This document shows, piece after piece, positions 15,101 through 24,689 of a stretch of 64,000 nucleotides of DNA. Each line of letters opens with the position of its first letter. The stretch's first letter is position 1. Origin of the DNA: Pyrocephalus nanus (taxonomy: Eukaryota; Chordata; Aves; Passeriformes; Tyrannidae); contig CM076260.1 in assembly GCA_038380795.1 (NCBI GenBank), positions 80,513,843-80,577,842 on the forward strand. The letters are read 5' to 3'. The notes below the pieces were generated by a model. The model was not told the DNA's origin. It ran no database searches and saw only the letters and a list, made by a program, of their open reading frames with translations. The position numbers were made by a program, and so were the translations under genes.

Positions 15101-18100
15101 TTTGAAAAGTATGACTAAGGCCATGTCCGAGAAGATGCATCAAAAGACTTTCTTTTCTTTAGTCCTCTCTGATCTTTCATGGTAAACATTAATTAGCCTG
15201 ACCGACTTAACTGATGCTCAGGGAAAATTACTATTTTCATCTTTCACACACAGGCATGTCTTACCTCATACATGACTTGTCCAGATGCCAGACGTTTCCT
15301 ATCACCAAATGCTAACTGCAACAGATGTAAACTCACAACATCACCTTCACTAAAAAAGGTATAAATAAAGAAATTTGGTTACAAAGCTGCTTTACAGTCC
15401 TCATTATAATTTTATAGATCTAGGCTGAAACGTACTCAATTAGCATGCTCTTGCTGAAAACAAGAACACTACTTTCCAAAACTTAATAATTGGGTACATT
15501 TAACTACTAAAATCGGAGGAAATTTTTGAAGCTAAGAGCTTCAGGGGCAAATGCTAACTATACCATCGGAAAGCTTTAACACACTATATGGACGAAAAAA
15601 ATTGCTGGAAATAACTCTTAACAGTAAAGTGTTCTCCATCAAAACTGCTTTGAAGTCAAATTTAAGAAGACTGCTACTCTCTGAACAGCTGGGCAGATTA
15701 AGTAGCTTGCTGATGATGTTTACTGTTCTGCATCTGCAGCCTAAACCATTTTACATGGAATTTATTATCATGGTGGGAATATCAAACAAATCCTGGAGCA
15801 ATCATCAAGAAACAAGGGAAATCACTGAAGACTGAAAGCACAAATATATAGTCACTGTTGCTTTGCCTTCTTTCACGAGGTAGAAGTGAGTGGAACCCTC
15901 TTTAGGAGTGTAAAATCCTGAAAAAAACTGCACTGTAAGGTTAACATCTTTCATACCTGAATCTCCTACACAGCTAAATAAACCAAACATATACACAGAT
16001 ATCAACTGTATATAAGTAAATATTTAAAAAAAAAATTTAGTTTATGGCAACTTTTTATTCACCTTTGCTGTGTAGACTGAACAGCCCACAAGTAGCAACA
16101 ATTGCGAGGATCATTCTCAGGCTCTTGAAAAGTAACAGCATAGATAGGAATTCTTCCTCCTTCAAGCTGAGAATAGTGCCTAGAGTATTAAAAAAAAAAA
16201 AAGAAAAAAAGGAAAAAGAAAAAAGGTGAACTTGCTGGCCCTGTTTGTAGAAGGGCAGAAGCATCTTCTGAGAAAAAAGTACCTTACATGTTTACCCTTA
16301 AAGTAGGGAAGGTCATATATCCATCTTGAACAACTGACAAGTGACAAGCGACTACTTCTTAAACATTTTTCTTCCCGACTCCCAAACCTTAGTTGTACCT
16401 TCACAATTCCTTCTCGCCACCTAATTATGCCTCCACTGTCCATTTATGCTTTCAGTAGTTTCTGGTGAGTCACTGTAGTAAAGCCCTATCTGAATTGGGT
16501 CCAATATTTCAACCGGAAGATTTAAAATAATCTCTTAATTTTTCAACTGCTTATAAATTTAAATCTCCCTTATTCTGATCTCCAAGTCTTCCAAACAAAT
16601 TTTCATTCACATGCATCCTTGCCTTGGAATGCATCAACCATCTATTTCCATCAAGACTGAAATGTAGGAAAGAACATGTTTTCAGGCACAGATCAGCTGC
16701 TGCATCATCACATTTCACTAGCTTCATCATGGGCACTTTAAAGAATATTATCACCAAAATCACATTATTCACACACTGAAGCCTTTCAGTGTATGTCCTA
16801 ACTGCAGTAACTGGTTCTGAAAAACACTTTCTAAAACCTGTTTCATCCCAACACACACTACTTAGTTTTACTAAATACTACTGGATAGAACTGACTTTAA
16901 AAAATCAGCTCTATCACATCCCTACTGCATGACTTCCTGAAGCAAAACATTGAGACCCACTGCACCACCAACCATGGCCAAGTGGAAAGGACAACTTACT
17001 CCCTCTTCAAGGTTTTCATATTCCATAATGACAGGTAGCCATCAGAAAAACCCACAACGAGCTGATTGCTTCTGCTTATATAGTTCAGGGTTGACACTGC
17101 TGTTCCTGAAGGACTTCGCAATTGAAAACAGAGATGCCTCCCTGCTCTGGTCACAGCTTCTCTTCTTTGTGGAACTTCAGCGGGAATTCTAGTGACAACT
17201 TCTAGATCTGCATACAGAAAAGCAGGCAATAAATGAGCGGGTTATGCCATTTCGGTTGCATTTTAGACTCGTGACAACACGGATAAACTAATTCTACCAT
17301 CCCAGGCAAAATACCCATTTCTGCAAAACCTTTTTTGCTGTTTCTGTATTGATTCAAAGAACAGAAGAACTCTTCAATTGGACAGGTACTCTCACTCTCA
17401 TTTCAAAACCAGGTACAAGTGTAACCTTTGTAGACAAATTCTTTTTGGACTCCATAAATCAGGACTTTGGGCCTCAGATGAATCTACCTCAAGGGACATC
17501 AACACCTGAAGCTGCTCCTGAAATAGCCAAAACAGTCTATGCAATCTGAATACACAACTTACAGAGTTCATTCATCCAAACACAGGATTTTTGATAAGTT
17601 TGATTTATCTTAAAATGCAAGCCTGAAGTTTGTCCCAAGTCTATTAATGAAAAAGGGAGAACACTCCCAAGAAATCTGGGTGGGAAGAGGCATTACAAGA
17701 CCAGGAGGAGTATTAAGCTACTCCCATTTTTGATCAGGTCAGGACCATAGGATGTCAAAGTGCCATCTGCAATCCACAGGCAGAAGTGTCAGAAACATCA
17801 TCAGTGAACCTACACTATGGTATCTTCAGAGTGGGTTGCATGCTGGTTTTCTACAAGACACAAATTTTCTTACTTCTAAATTTAAATTTAAAAACTGCAG
17901 GCTTACCTGATGCTTCTACTTCATTCTGACTGCAAGATAAATCATCCAAACAAAGGTCAACCAGAAGTACATGACCAACATCTGTAGCCACTGCTGCCAC
18001 TCCAAAAAGCCATCGCAGACTCTGATGTAGGTGCCGAGTGCTCACACTGGCTCCTCCATCATTGCTTATGGGTTCTATTGCAGTTACCTACAGGAAAACT

Positions 18101-21100
18101 ACAAGTTAATATTGAAGCTGTTTGACAAGATAAATAGTAATCACTCAGAAGTGAAGCCAGCAGTTAGCATATCAGAAACAAGAAAGTAAATACAGGATCA
18201 CAAGACTTAAAACAAAGCATTCCTTCCAATGATATCAAGCAAAAAGGAAACTAATAAAAAGAAAACTTTCTCCTCTTAAATGGTGCATTCTGTCTTTACA
18301 GCTTACCAATTTCCATTTCCTACTTAGAAATAAGTAAGTCTAAAAAAAACACATAAAATCTGTTACATGCAAGAAGATTTATCATATCTAAGGGATTTAA
18401 GCAAGAAAGACACAACCAAATCCAGTTCTCCCACTGCTCACAGCCCATCAGCACTGTGATACACTCCAGGCCTTCTTTGCCAAACAAGCAGTGGGAGAAA
18501 TCAGGGCTGCAAGTCAGACAAGGCACTGGCCAAAGGGCACAGTGGACACACCATTCCCATGGCAATCAAATATTCTTAGAAAGGGTTGAAGGGAGATGCT
18601 GGTTAGCAGAAATTACACTTCTCCTCACTTAGGCTGAAAACACCCAACAGACAAAGACAAATTTTAAACATACACCAGCAACTGTTGCAGATGTCCATGA
18701 TATCTGTAAAAGTCAACCTAAATAAGCCTGAAGCACAAGTGCTCTCTGCTCCCTGATATGCCAAGCAGTCTGCACACTCTTTCAGGAAAAGGTGAAGACA
18801 GATCTTTCAGCACCCACAGGACACCCCAGGACAACACTGGCTGTTCTAGCAGAGACATGAGCACACGAAGGCTCCTGCACTGAAGCTGAACAACAGAAGA
18901 ACATGGGCTGTAGTTCAGCCTCTTACAAAACACCATACCAGGAAAACAAGCAGCTTTACATCAACAACGTTTACTGGAAAAGAAGTGAGCATCACAAGGC
19001 AGCCCATCTTTTTATGCAAACTCTTTTACTCCCAGAAGTGGGGAAAAATATCCATACCCATAAGTCGCCTAAAATTATCTTCTCTCCTGTATCAAGCGCA
19101 TGCTATGACTGCATTGCCTGGCAATCTACTACAGAATTCACCTTTCATCTTGAGACAAGCACTCCAGCCTTATATATATATATATACCCATTATACCCAT
19201 TAAGGCAACTCTCTTTTCTTTCAGAATTCCTATTATTCAAATGAAATTTCCAACCCTCTCTGATGCTCACAGGACTAGCAAAAGCATTTTAATTGTTTGA
19301 ATTCTTGCTGCTCCAAGTCTTGATGACTGTGATGAGGAAAACAGGAACTGCAACACACATCTTGCTGCAGAATTAGCCAAAGTTCAAGCATTGCTGCTTC
19401 TAACTTCTTTTTAATATATTTTTTGTGTTGTACAACTGGTTCCAAATGAATCTTTTCCACTTTTGCATGGAGTCTCTTCCAAAAATGTTTCCTGGTTACT
19501 TCCATTTTCCATGTACAAGCTCCTGAAACAACATTTTTCCACTGCACTGTCCATTGCTTTTTCCTATTCTCCTAGAGTACTGCCAGCTCATTCTGGGAAT
19601 GAACAAAGAAAACTTTTCTCAGCTCACTGATTTTGAATGCTGCCCTTCTGCCTCATACAAACCAGGAAAATTTGGGAAAATATCATTCAACAGTTCCGAA
19701 ACAGATAATTGCTACAAACCAATTTAATGTAGTTTGTGTTTTTAACTCAGGTTTGCTGTTACTAGAATCCAATTCAAATCATACTCATCAAAATTTTCAG
19801 TTTTCTTCTGCATTTCACATGTATATCCAGAGGGCAATGGGAGATGCTTGCACACACACAGAAATATGCTAAAATTCATTTTAAGGTTCTGAGTTTGTTT
19901 TTCTAATTGATTTCTTTACTCTGACTGACTAAACATCCCCTGTTATACCACAAGGCAGTCATGCAGTCACTATACACAACCTGCATTAATAAAAAATTAC
20001 TTGATACTTTGGACCAGGCATCCCAATGTATGTTAACTGGTACAATTTAATTGTCCACAGAGCTTACACCCACACAGAAAATAGTCCCAAAAACATGGTG
20101 CTCATTAAAGCCTTGTAACAGTGATGACAAAACTTCCAAAAGCTATGTTAAGAAAAGACCTGAATTTTACTTTAAAAAAAAAAATCAATCTGAAAATCAG
20201 AGAAACATTCAGACAGATCAACCCCCCAAATTATACATTACATGAGAATGAGTTGCAGAAAGAATTCAAAACATAGAGACAGCAGCCAAATACAAGTTTT
20301 ACCTACTTGTTTTTGCTTTCCCTTACTCCCACTCATAGCCTGAAAGTTAACACTCCAACTAGCAATACCTGTGTCCTCCCTATGATGACTTAACTAACTC
20401 AATACCAGAGAGGCAGAAAGCAAAATGAAAGCAACAGATCACATTTGTAATCAAGAGCTTTCAGCGCATATGAGCAAAATTTTCAAGTCAGCTTTGGCTT
20501 TATTCCAAAATTCATACCCTTCATCACACAACAGCCAACACTCCCTACAGGGCTTCATCATTTTTGATATATTAAAACTCTTCATAGACACGGACTTGAT
20601 ATGCAACATTACCCTTACTTCTTAACCTTTCCTATTCCTATTTCCAGTTTACTTGGACAGAAGACATAAAACCTAGCATACCAACGTCACTTATCATCCC
20701 ACAATTTATTTATCGATTACGTGCTCATGCCAGCACACGGCCTGCCTCCGCATCTCAAACTCTAACCTGTACTGAGCCAAGAGCAAACCAACACAGTGGA
20801 GCGCTGACCCAACCCTTATTTTTAGAACCTACCAAGACACAAACACTAACTACTAGTAATCACACTTCCACCTGTATCCTAGCAAGTCAAACCAAACAAT
20901 GTTAGGGAAAGCTGAGCAGTAAATATTTATTTGTTGCGGATTCTAAGATGACAAAAACATAATGATGTTCTGATAACTTACTCCGATACTTGTTTACAGT
21001 AGTATAATGCAACTTGGGGCCATTACATCATTTGAGCTTACAGGTTTAAGAAGGCAGAAAAAAATAGTAACATTACACAAGTGTACCCCATCTACACAAA

Positions 21101-23248
21101 CACTAGATTCAATAAGCAGATTTAAGAACTGCAGATTGAAAGTAATCTACCAACAATAGGACAGATAACTCACTGAAAGCTCTTTTTTGCAATCCTAAGT
21201 CAACATAAAAATCTGTCCTGTTCCCTAGTCACCTGCTTCCTAGTCCAAGATTCATGGGAATGTGTCGAAGTCATTTAGAGCAACACAATGTAAGTCTGCT
21301 ATACTTTAAAGACAGTATTTCTGACACAAATTAGCCATTTAAAAACAATATATCACAGACACTTTAAAGAGTGGACTTTTTTTTTTTTGCTCTGACAAAA
21401 AAAAAAAAAAAAAAGGTTTCAGTGCCTTTTCGTAGAAGTGGAGAATTAAGTCACTATGTGCTCTACAATATGTTTTACTATGAGTCAACTCAAAAGACAA
21501 TGGTACTGCTAAGCCCAAGATTTTACTTCAATGTACATGCTCTATTGACTGGGTGCTCTGAAGTGACAATATAATAATATAGTATAGAAAACATGTCCTA
21601 CTAAGAGATGCTCGGAACTTTTCCCAAAACAGGACCGTGTAGAAGCCAACAACACAAAACCTTCCTTTCCCCATAAAGTACATACCCTGCCTGGAAGAAC
21701 AACTGCTTTAACCACTCTGGAGATCCCAAGGTCGTACAGACAGAGAACACTTCCCTCGGCTTCTTCCAACCCAACCAGGAGTCCAGTTCTCTTCTGCCAC
21801 GAAAACTCCTTCACCACGCGAACGGTGGGAGGCTGCTCATTGACTCCGCTGAAACGATACGCAGAGAGCCGCTCTCCTGTCACAGAGTTCACCACCTCCA
21901 GCTGAGGACCACACGCCAGCCACGCCAGGCCACTTCTCCCTGTAGGACAGAAGAAAATTGACCAAAGAAATCCCAGGTGGAAGGCGGAAACAACAGAAAA
22001 GTCACTGTCGCTGCACCTCCCCTTCAACAAATGCACCCAAGAGAGCAAGACCAACTTACCTACTTCTGGACAATCAGTTAAAATCACCCATTGCAATCCT
22101 GGGGCACTACCTCTCACAATTAACAACCTCAGTGTTTTGCATTTGTGCTTGTCATTCCTATGCTCTATAACACTGACTGGCTGGGACAAAGGTTACAATA
22201 GATTGACCTCCAGTCTTTATTTGGCTTGGGTTTGCTACAAACCTAACGCACACAAGTTGCAAAGCATACTTCAATATGACCCATCTAAAACAATTAATTC
22301 CCAATTTATTAATTTTACTTCACACATGACTACTCTGGGAAGGGATTGGGACATCAACAGCAAATTATCTTCAAATGGGCACTGCATGCACAAATCTAAA
22401 CTGCTGCAAGTGCTGATCACAGAAAGAATTCAACACCTGTTGCTTTCCTGAAGAACTTCAAGCTCAAAGGAAGGATTAGCTCCAGTACTGCACTTACAGG
22501 CAGGTAGCTAAGATTCTACCTGGTCTTAACAGAAGCTCAGACACCCAGAGACACATCCAGCTCGACTTTCAGGTTGCCTAGAAAGTCAACTACCTAATCT
22601 GCTTAGCTGCTTTCAGCAACTCTCACTGGGTCCTCATCTGCATCCTATTAAATACTTTGGAAATATGTGGGCAGTGATTAACAGAGCTGTCCTCTCCCTT
22701 CTGTCTTTTTACTCAGACTAGAGAAGAAAAAGCAATATGTTCTGCCTCTGTAACATTGTAGAAGAACTATTTCTGCATGAGATGTTATGACAGACAGAAC
22801 TTGAGCTGGTACAAAGAAATACAGCCCAAAACAAAACTACTGCTTTTTTCAAAACTGCCTTCTATTCCATTCAAAACTGAGGAAAATTCGTTGACTCAGT
22901 AAGGTCATGGTATAAATTATTTTAATAGCACAAGATTGGTGCAGGCTTTAGTAATTTCAATGCTTAACTCTAACGATGGTTTAATATTAGCATTTCTAGC
23001 TGTTAAAATATCCTAGTTTTTCTATCAGAACCTGATACATTTTAACAGAACCAACCTGATGCTACAACCCCATGCTTCAGGCAGTAACAACTTTAAACCA
23101 AGACCAAATTCAAAGGAAAATGCTCACCTCCAGAAAACTTCCCACACAGCGCAGAGTCTAGGGTGATCTCATCTTCCCCAAGCGCCTCAACAGTCACCTC
23201 TGGAAACTGCAGCAGACTGCTCGTTACCTGAGCTGTTAGGTCTCGCAT
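1..23248 (-). CDS. AHCTF1: AHCTF1 (ELYS nucleoporin), 5' coding half, 24 exons, 3'-truncated by window edge
   Basis: ELYS binds chromatin at the end of mitosis and recruits the Nup107-160 complex to start nuclear pore assembly; it also acts at kinetochores. Seen in the sequence: 24 exons joined by GT-AG splice sites in matching phase, giving about 1,067 residues from the ATG at 23,248 with no internal stop. The protein follows human ELYS nearly residue by residue (for example [19 protein letters not shown] and [15 protein letters not shown]). Known for the family: residues 1 to about 494 form a seven-bladed beta-propeller (exons 2-11 here). An alpha-helical ELYS domain follows (exons 12-24). 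Human ELYS has about 2,266 residues, so the AT-hook and nucleosome-binding C-terminal half is outside the window. Several introns are very short (86, 87, 97 and 111 bp), typical of a compact bird gene. No truncation or frameshift was seen. Identification is very secure. Confidence 0.97.
203..350 (-). CDS. AHCTF1: AHCTF1 exon 24 (end of ELYS domain)
   Basis: This exon is 148 bases and encodes residues 980-1029, with [20 protein letters not shown] and [20 protein letters not shown]. The acceptor is gtcag and the donor AAG|gtaatt. It closes the structured part of the protein. Confidence 0.97.
577..602 (+). repeat. Poly-A run in an A-rich stretch
   Basis: A run of about 26 A lies inside an A/C-rich stretch (559-620) in the AHCTF1 intron between exons 23 and 24. 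Similar runs occur at 3,341-3,359 (A19, inside the U12-type intron) and 23,371-23,395 (A25). Confidence 0.9.
1099..1230 (-). CDS. AHCTF1: AHCTF1 exon 23 (ELYS domain)
   Basis: This 132-base exon is phase 0-0 and encodes residues 936-979, with [20 protein letters not shown] and [10 protein letters not shown]. The acceptor is tacag and the donor CTG|gtaagg. The intron before it is 97 bp. Confidence 0.97.
1328..1472 (-). CDS. AHCTF1: AHCTF1 exon 22 (ELYS domain)
   Basis: This exon is 145 bases and encodes residues 887-935, with [20 protein letters not shown] and [13 protein letters not shown], among the best conserved helices of ELYS. The acceptor is tacag and the donor AAA|gtaagt. Confidence 0.97.
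1650..1837 (-). CDS. AHCTF1: AHCTF1 exon 21 (ELYS domain)
   Basis: This exon is 188 bases and encodes residues 825-887, with [20 protein letters not shown] and [15 protein letters not shown]. The acceptor is tgcag and the donor TAG|gtaagg. Confidence 0.96.
2274..2420 (-). CDS. AHCTF1: AHCTF1 exon 20 (ELYS domain)
   Basis: This 147-base exon is phase 0-0 and encodes residues 776-824, with [19 protein letters not shown] and [18 protein letters not shown]. Its acceptor ctctcag is preceded by a U12-like branch site. The donor is GAA|gtaagt. Confidence 0.96.
2421..3555 (-). other. AHCTF1: AHCTF1 intron 19, U12-type (minor spliceosome) GT-AG intron
   Basis: The 5' splice site reads GTATCCTTT directly after the exon (3,555 downward), a perfect match to the U12 consensus RTATCCTTT. 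About 18 bases before the acceptor the minus strand reads CACCTTAATT (CCTTAAT at 2,444-2,438). This fits the U12 branch-site consensus TCCTTRAY at the expected distance, and there is no long pyrimidine tract next to the AG. The intron is phase 0, 1,135 bp. No other intron of the gene in this window shows these signals. Confidence 0.88.
3556..3612 (-). CDS. AHCTF1: AHCTF1 exon 19, followed by a U12-type donor
   Basis: This 57-base exon is phase 0-0 and encodes residues 757-775, [19 protein letters not shown]. Its donor is ATT|GTATCCTTT, the minor-spliceosome 5' splice-site consensus rather than the usual GTRAGT. The acceptor is ttcag. Confidence 0.95.
3724..3847 (-). CDS. AHCTF1: AHCTF1 exon 18 (start of conserved ELYS domain)
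   Basis: This exon is 124 bases and encodes residues 715-756, with [20 protein letters not shown] and [11 protein letters not shown], near the start of the conserved ELYS alpha-helical domain. The donor is CAT|gtgagt. The downstream intron is 111 bp. Confidence 0.96.
4235..4328 (-). CDS. AHCTF1: AHCTF1 exon 17
   Basis: This exon is 94 bases and encodes residues 684-715, with [20 protein letters not shown]. The acceptor is tgtag and the donor AAG|gtaaga. Confidence 0.95.
4329..5353 (-). other. AHCTF1 intron 16, no recognised element
   Basis: This 1.0 kb AT-rich intron separates exons 16 and 17. I see only diffuse AT-rich sequence and no repeat or RNA gene I can name. Confidence 0.6.
5354..5458 (-). 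CDS. AHCTF1: AHCTF1 exon 16
   Basis: This exon is 105 bases and encodes residues 649-684, with [20 protein letters not shown] and SSLLPEGL. It diverges from human more than its neighbours but keeps length and phase. The acceptor is tccag and the donor TAG|gtaagc. Confidence 0.94.
6198..6338 (-). CDS. AHCTF1: AHCTF1 exon 15
   Basis: This exon is 141 bases and encodes residues 602-649, with [20 protein letters not shown]. The acceptor is acaag and the donor AAG|gttggt. Confidence 0.94.
6500..6589 (-). CDS. AHCTF1: AHCTF1 exon 14
   Basis: This exon is 90 bases and encodes residues 572-602, with [20 protein letters not shown]. The acceptor is taaag and the donor ATAT|gtgagt. Confidence 0.94.
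6676..6766 (-). CDS. AHCTF1: AHCTF1 exon 13
   Basis: This exon is 91 bases and encodes residues 542-572, with [20 protein letters not shown]. The acceptor is tttag and the donor AAG|gtaatg. The intron to exon 14 is 86 bp (6,590-6,675), the shortest in the window. Confidence 0.94.
6767..8815 (-). other. AHCTF1 intron 12, no recognised element
   Basis: This 2.0 kb intron contains T-rich tracts (around 7,450-7,468). A slightly CpG-richer patch at about 8,390-8,580 was not assignable to a repeat family. A chance open frame of 163 codons on the plus strand (6,790-7,281) has no recognisable domain. Confidence 0.55.
8816..8944 (-). CDS. AHCTF1: AHCTF1 exon 12 (start of alpha-helical region)
   Basis: This 129-base exon is symmetric (phase 0-0) and encodes residues 499-541, with [20 protein letters not shown] and [15 protein letters not shown]. 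The acceptor is ttcag and the donor CAG|gtcagt. Confidence 0.95.
9123..9240. repeat. Local tandem duplication, 70 bp period
   Basis: A 28-base block beginning AACTAATAGTTCCAGATTAT occurs at 9,123-9,150 and again, identical, at 9,193-9,220. In between, GAATACCTA-type words also recur. It lies in the AHCTF1 intron between exons 11 and 12. The perfect identity of the 28 bases points to a recent slippage or duplication event. Confidence 0.85.
9884..9945 (-). CDS. AHCTF1: AHCTF1 exon 11 (end of propeller)
   Basis: This small 62-base exon encodes residues 478-498, [20 protein letters not shown] then E, closing the beta-propeller. The acceptor is ctgcag and the donor GAG|gtgact. The short exon was placed by homology and fits the reading phase on both sides. 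Confidence 0.93.
10328..10509 (-). CDS. AHCTF1: AHCTF1 exon 10 (propeller)
   Basis: This exon is 182 bases and encodes residues 417-478, with [16 protein letters not shown] and [20 protein letters not shown], a strictly conserved Pro-rich segment of ELYS. The acceptor is ttcag and the donor TTG|gtaggt. Confidence 0.96.
10597..10729 (-). CDS. AHCTF1: AHCTF1 exon 9 (propeller)
   Basis: This exon is 133 bases and encodes residues 373-417, with [20 protein letters not shown] and [18 protein letters not shown]. The donor is GAG|gtagga. The intron to exon 10 is only 87 bp (10,510-10,596). Confidence 0.96.
11451..11601 (-). CDS. AHCTF1: AHCTF1 exon 8 (propeller)
   Basis: This exon is 151 bases and encodes residues 323-373, with [16 protein letters not shown] and [20 protein letters not shown]. 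The donor AAG|gtttgt is weaker than its neighbours but in register with the family exon boundary. It ends in phase 1. Confidence 0.95.
11602..15264 (-). other. AHCTF1 intron 7 (3.7 kb), hosts a CR1 insertion
   Basis: This is the longest internal coding intron here. It contains the CR1 fragment at about 14,085-15,084 in antisense to the gene. It also holds a 13-base tandem duplication (CAAGATGAAGTAC at 13,431-13,443 and 13,444-13,456) and short A-runs near 13,058. The remainder shows nothing I recognise. Confidence 0.7.
14085..15084 (+). mobile_element. CR1 LINE fragment, 3' part of the reverse transcriptase frame plus 3' UTR
   Basis: Translated pieces in shifting plus-strand frames match the CR1 reverse transcriptase: [13 protein letters not shown] sequence near 14,370, then [13 protein letters not shown] at about 14,455 and [17 protein letters not shown] at about 14,660. 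After that comes the typical CR1 3' UTR (GATGTTAGGAAGAAATTCT at about 14,871). It ends in the CR1 terminal word CTATGATTCC at about 15,074. Frames are broken by indels and stops, so the copy is dead. It is inserted in AHCTF1 intron 7, opposite to the gene. Confidence 0.9.
15265..15349 (-). CDS. AHCTF1: AHCTF1 exon 7 (propeller)
   Basis: This exon is 85 bases and encodes residues 294-322, with [19 protein letters not shown] and ASGQVMYE. The acceptor is ttttag and the donor GAG|gtaaga; it ends in phase 0. Confidence 0.95.
16063..16179 (-). CDS. AHCTF1: AHCTF1 exon 6 (propeller)
   Basis: This exon is 117 bases and encodes residues 255-294, with [20 protein letters not shown], which is invariant in vertebrate ELYS. 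The donor is AAG|gtgaat and the acceptor ctctag. An unusually long pyrimidine tract on the minus strand (plus-strand A/G run 16,187-16,226) lies just upstream of the acceptor. Confidence 0.96.
16187..16226. repeat. A-rich/purine run forming a long pyrimidine tract on the gene strand
   Basis: The plus strand is A with scattered G for about 40 bases. On the AHCTF1 strand this is a C/T-only tract about 8 bases before the exon 6 acceptor. It may serve as an over-long polypyrimidine tract and is likely length-variable. Confidence 0.8.
17000..17207 (-). CDS. AHCTF1: AHCTF1 exon 5 (propeller)
   Basis: This exon is 208 bases and encodes residues 186-255, with [20 protein letters not shown] and [19 protein letters not shown]. 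The second peptide is a WD-like blade. The acceptor is gcag and the donor GGA|gtaagt; it ends in phase 2. Confidence 0.96.
17907..18087 (-). CDS. AHCTF1: AHCTF1 exon 4 (propeller)
   Basis: This exon is 181 bases and encodes residues 126-186, starting [14 protein letters not shown] and including [20 protein letters not shown], which are conserved propeller strands. The acceptor is ctgtag and the donor CAG|gtaagc; it ends in phase 1. It is preceded by one of the longest introns of the gene (18,088-21,685). Confidence 0.96.
18088..21685 (-). other. AHCTF1 intron 3 (3.6 kb), no recognised element
   Basis: The intron contains a short (TA)n stretch at about 19,172-19,186 and a T12 then A18 pair at 21,377-21,414. 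I found no coding exon, LINE or RNA gene in the rest. Confidence 0.6.
21377..21414. repeat. Oligo-T/oligo-A inverted pair
   Basis: T12 (21,377-21,388), an 8-base spacer and A18 (21,397-21,414) could fold into an A-U hairpin in either transcript. It sits in AHCTF1 intron 3, near exon 3. Confidence 0.8.
21686..21939 (-). CDS. AHCTF1: AHCTF1 exon 3 (propeller)
   Basis: This exon is 254 bases and encodes residues 41-125. It includes [19 protein letters not shown] and [20 protein letters not shown], which are nearly identical to human ELYS. The acceptor is ctacag and the donor AGG|gtatgt; it ends in phase 0. It belongs to the first blades of the N-terminal beta-propeller. Confidence 0.96.
21940..23127 (-). 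other. AHCTF1 intron 2 (1.2 kb), no recognised element
   Basis: This intron lies between the first two coding exons. It is AT-rich, and I recognise no repeat or RNA gene. Confidence 0.6.
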
Positions 23249-23254
23249 TCTTCA
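23128..23254 (-). CDS. AHCTF1: AHCTF1 exon 2, first coding exon with initiator ATG
   Basis: The acceptor CAG precedes a 6-base untranslated leader (TGAAGA), then ATG at 23,248-23,246 with A at -3. Residues 1-41 start [10 protein letters not shown], matching the N-terminus of ELYS. The donor is GAG|gtgagc at 23,127. The coding part is 121 bases and ends in phase 1. Because the acceptor lies only 6 bases before the ATG, there must be at least one upstream untranslated exon, expected in the CpG island about 5 kb away. Confidence 0.95.
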
Positions 23255-24689
23255 CTGAAAATAAAGAAAAAAAGGCAAAATGAGTCTCATGTCAGCCATT
23301 AATATTTTTGAGAGTGACCGAAGTTTCATCAGTGAAAAATCTCCTATACATCACCTGTAGCTCTTTTGATAAAAAAAAAAAAAAAAAAAAAAAAAGGGAA
23401 CTTATGGCAATTTTTCTTCTCACAGCAGAGCAACAGGAGAAAACTTGTTTTTTCTGACGCCTATGAGATCGACAACAAAAAGTGACACAGAGGTATGGAC
23501 AGTATAAATAACAGGGAAGAAAACAAAGCACCATGTTCAGGTCTACTCACACAGGTTAGCAAGATGTGATTTCAGAAAAATTATGAATTAAAAAGTGTCT
23601 CAGTAAGAGGTATAACTTTCCATTTGTCCTCTCCCTTGATTTAATATGTTAATATTTGTTGTCAATTGTCTTCTAGTAGACATCACACATCATTTATGTC
23701 CTTGTTCATTTGCTGCGTGTTTATTTTGGACATCCAGGAATACAAAGTTCTTCATTCTCAAATTTTTCCACAAAATGTACTGCTGATATTTTCAAGCAAT
23801 ACTGACTTCTGTAGCTCATGAATTAGAGAGTACTCCTTCATATACTCAGGAGGTAAACATAATATAGCATTTCAAAACACTAGGGTTTTTCTGTACTGAA
23901 GTCCCCGTTTTCCTTATTCCTGTCCCTTCCTTTCAGTTGCCTTTCTTTACCACATCTCTGCAGTACCTGACAAAAATTTCTAGGTCTCTTACAGTTTCAC
24001 ATCTCTGCAGGTGCCCCACAAGAGTTCATGTTTCAGTATGTCAAGACAGATTTTTTTGTGGAAAAACTCAAGAGCTGAACTGACTTACAGGATTAAATAG
24101 GTGGCTAAATATGAGACATTCCATACACACTACTTTAAGTAATTGTGTTTTGAAAGTTGTCTGGGTTATGGTAAAGGCCTCTGGAAGACAAGACAGATTC
24201 AATTATCTTGTTCAAACAGCACTGCTTTCTTCATACCATCTTGAGATATTACACACAGGTCACTGTGCCTGGGTTGTGCTCCTGTATCTGCTGCCGGCAT
24301 GACAACAACGAGCACGCGAAGCACGGGAAGGGTAACTCAGGGTCCTGCACTAAGCACAAGTCAACATTTTAGGAATAATGTTGCTGATGGCAAAGCCACT
24401 ATTGCAGGACGCTGCTGCAGCCAGGCCTGACCACTCTGCCAGCATTCCCTACTAGCACAGAGCAAGTTCCAAATGGGACAATTTATTTGCAGTAGTTTTG
24501 CTGGGTTTCCTTTTGGGTACTTGCCATCAGTTCCAAGTGACAACTTCTGCACTGCATCCAGCGCCTCCAGAGAGTAAAGAGCCCCACAATTTCACCAACA
24601 TTCTGACTTACTTTAACTGTATGGATTTAATGGATATGTTTTAGGAGTGACCCCTAACACCAAAGACTAAGACAGGTACATCTAGCTGG

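Noticed and set aside
21542..22189. 215-codon minus-strand open frame as a single exon
   Set aside because: Only 21,686-21,939 is coding (AHCTF1 exon 3); the flanks beyond the ctacag acceptor and gtatgt donor are intron.
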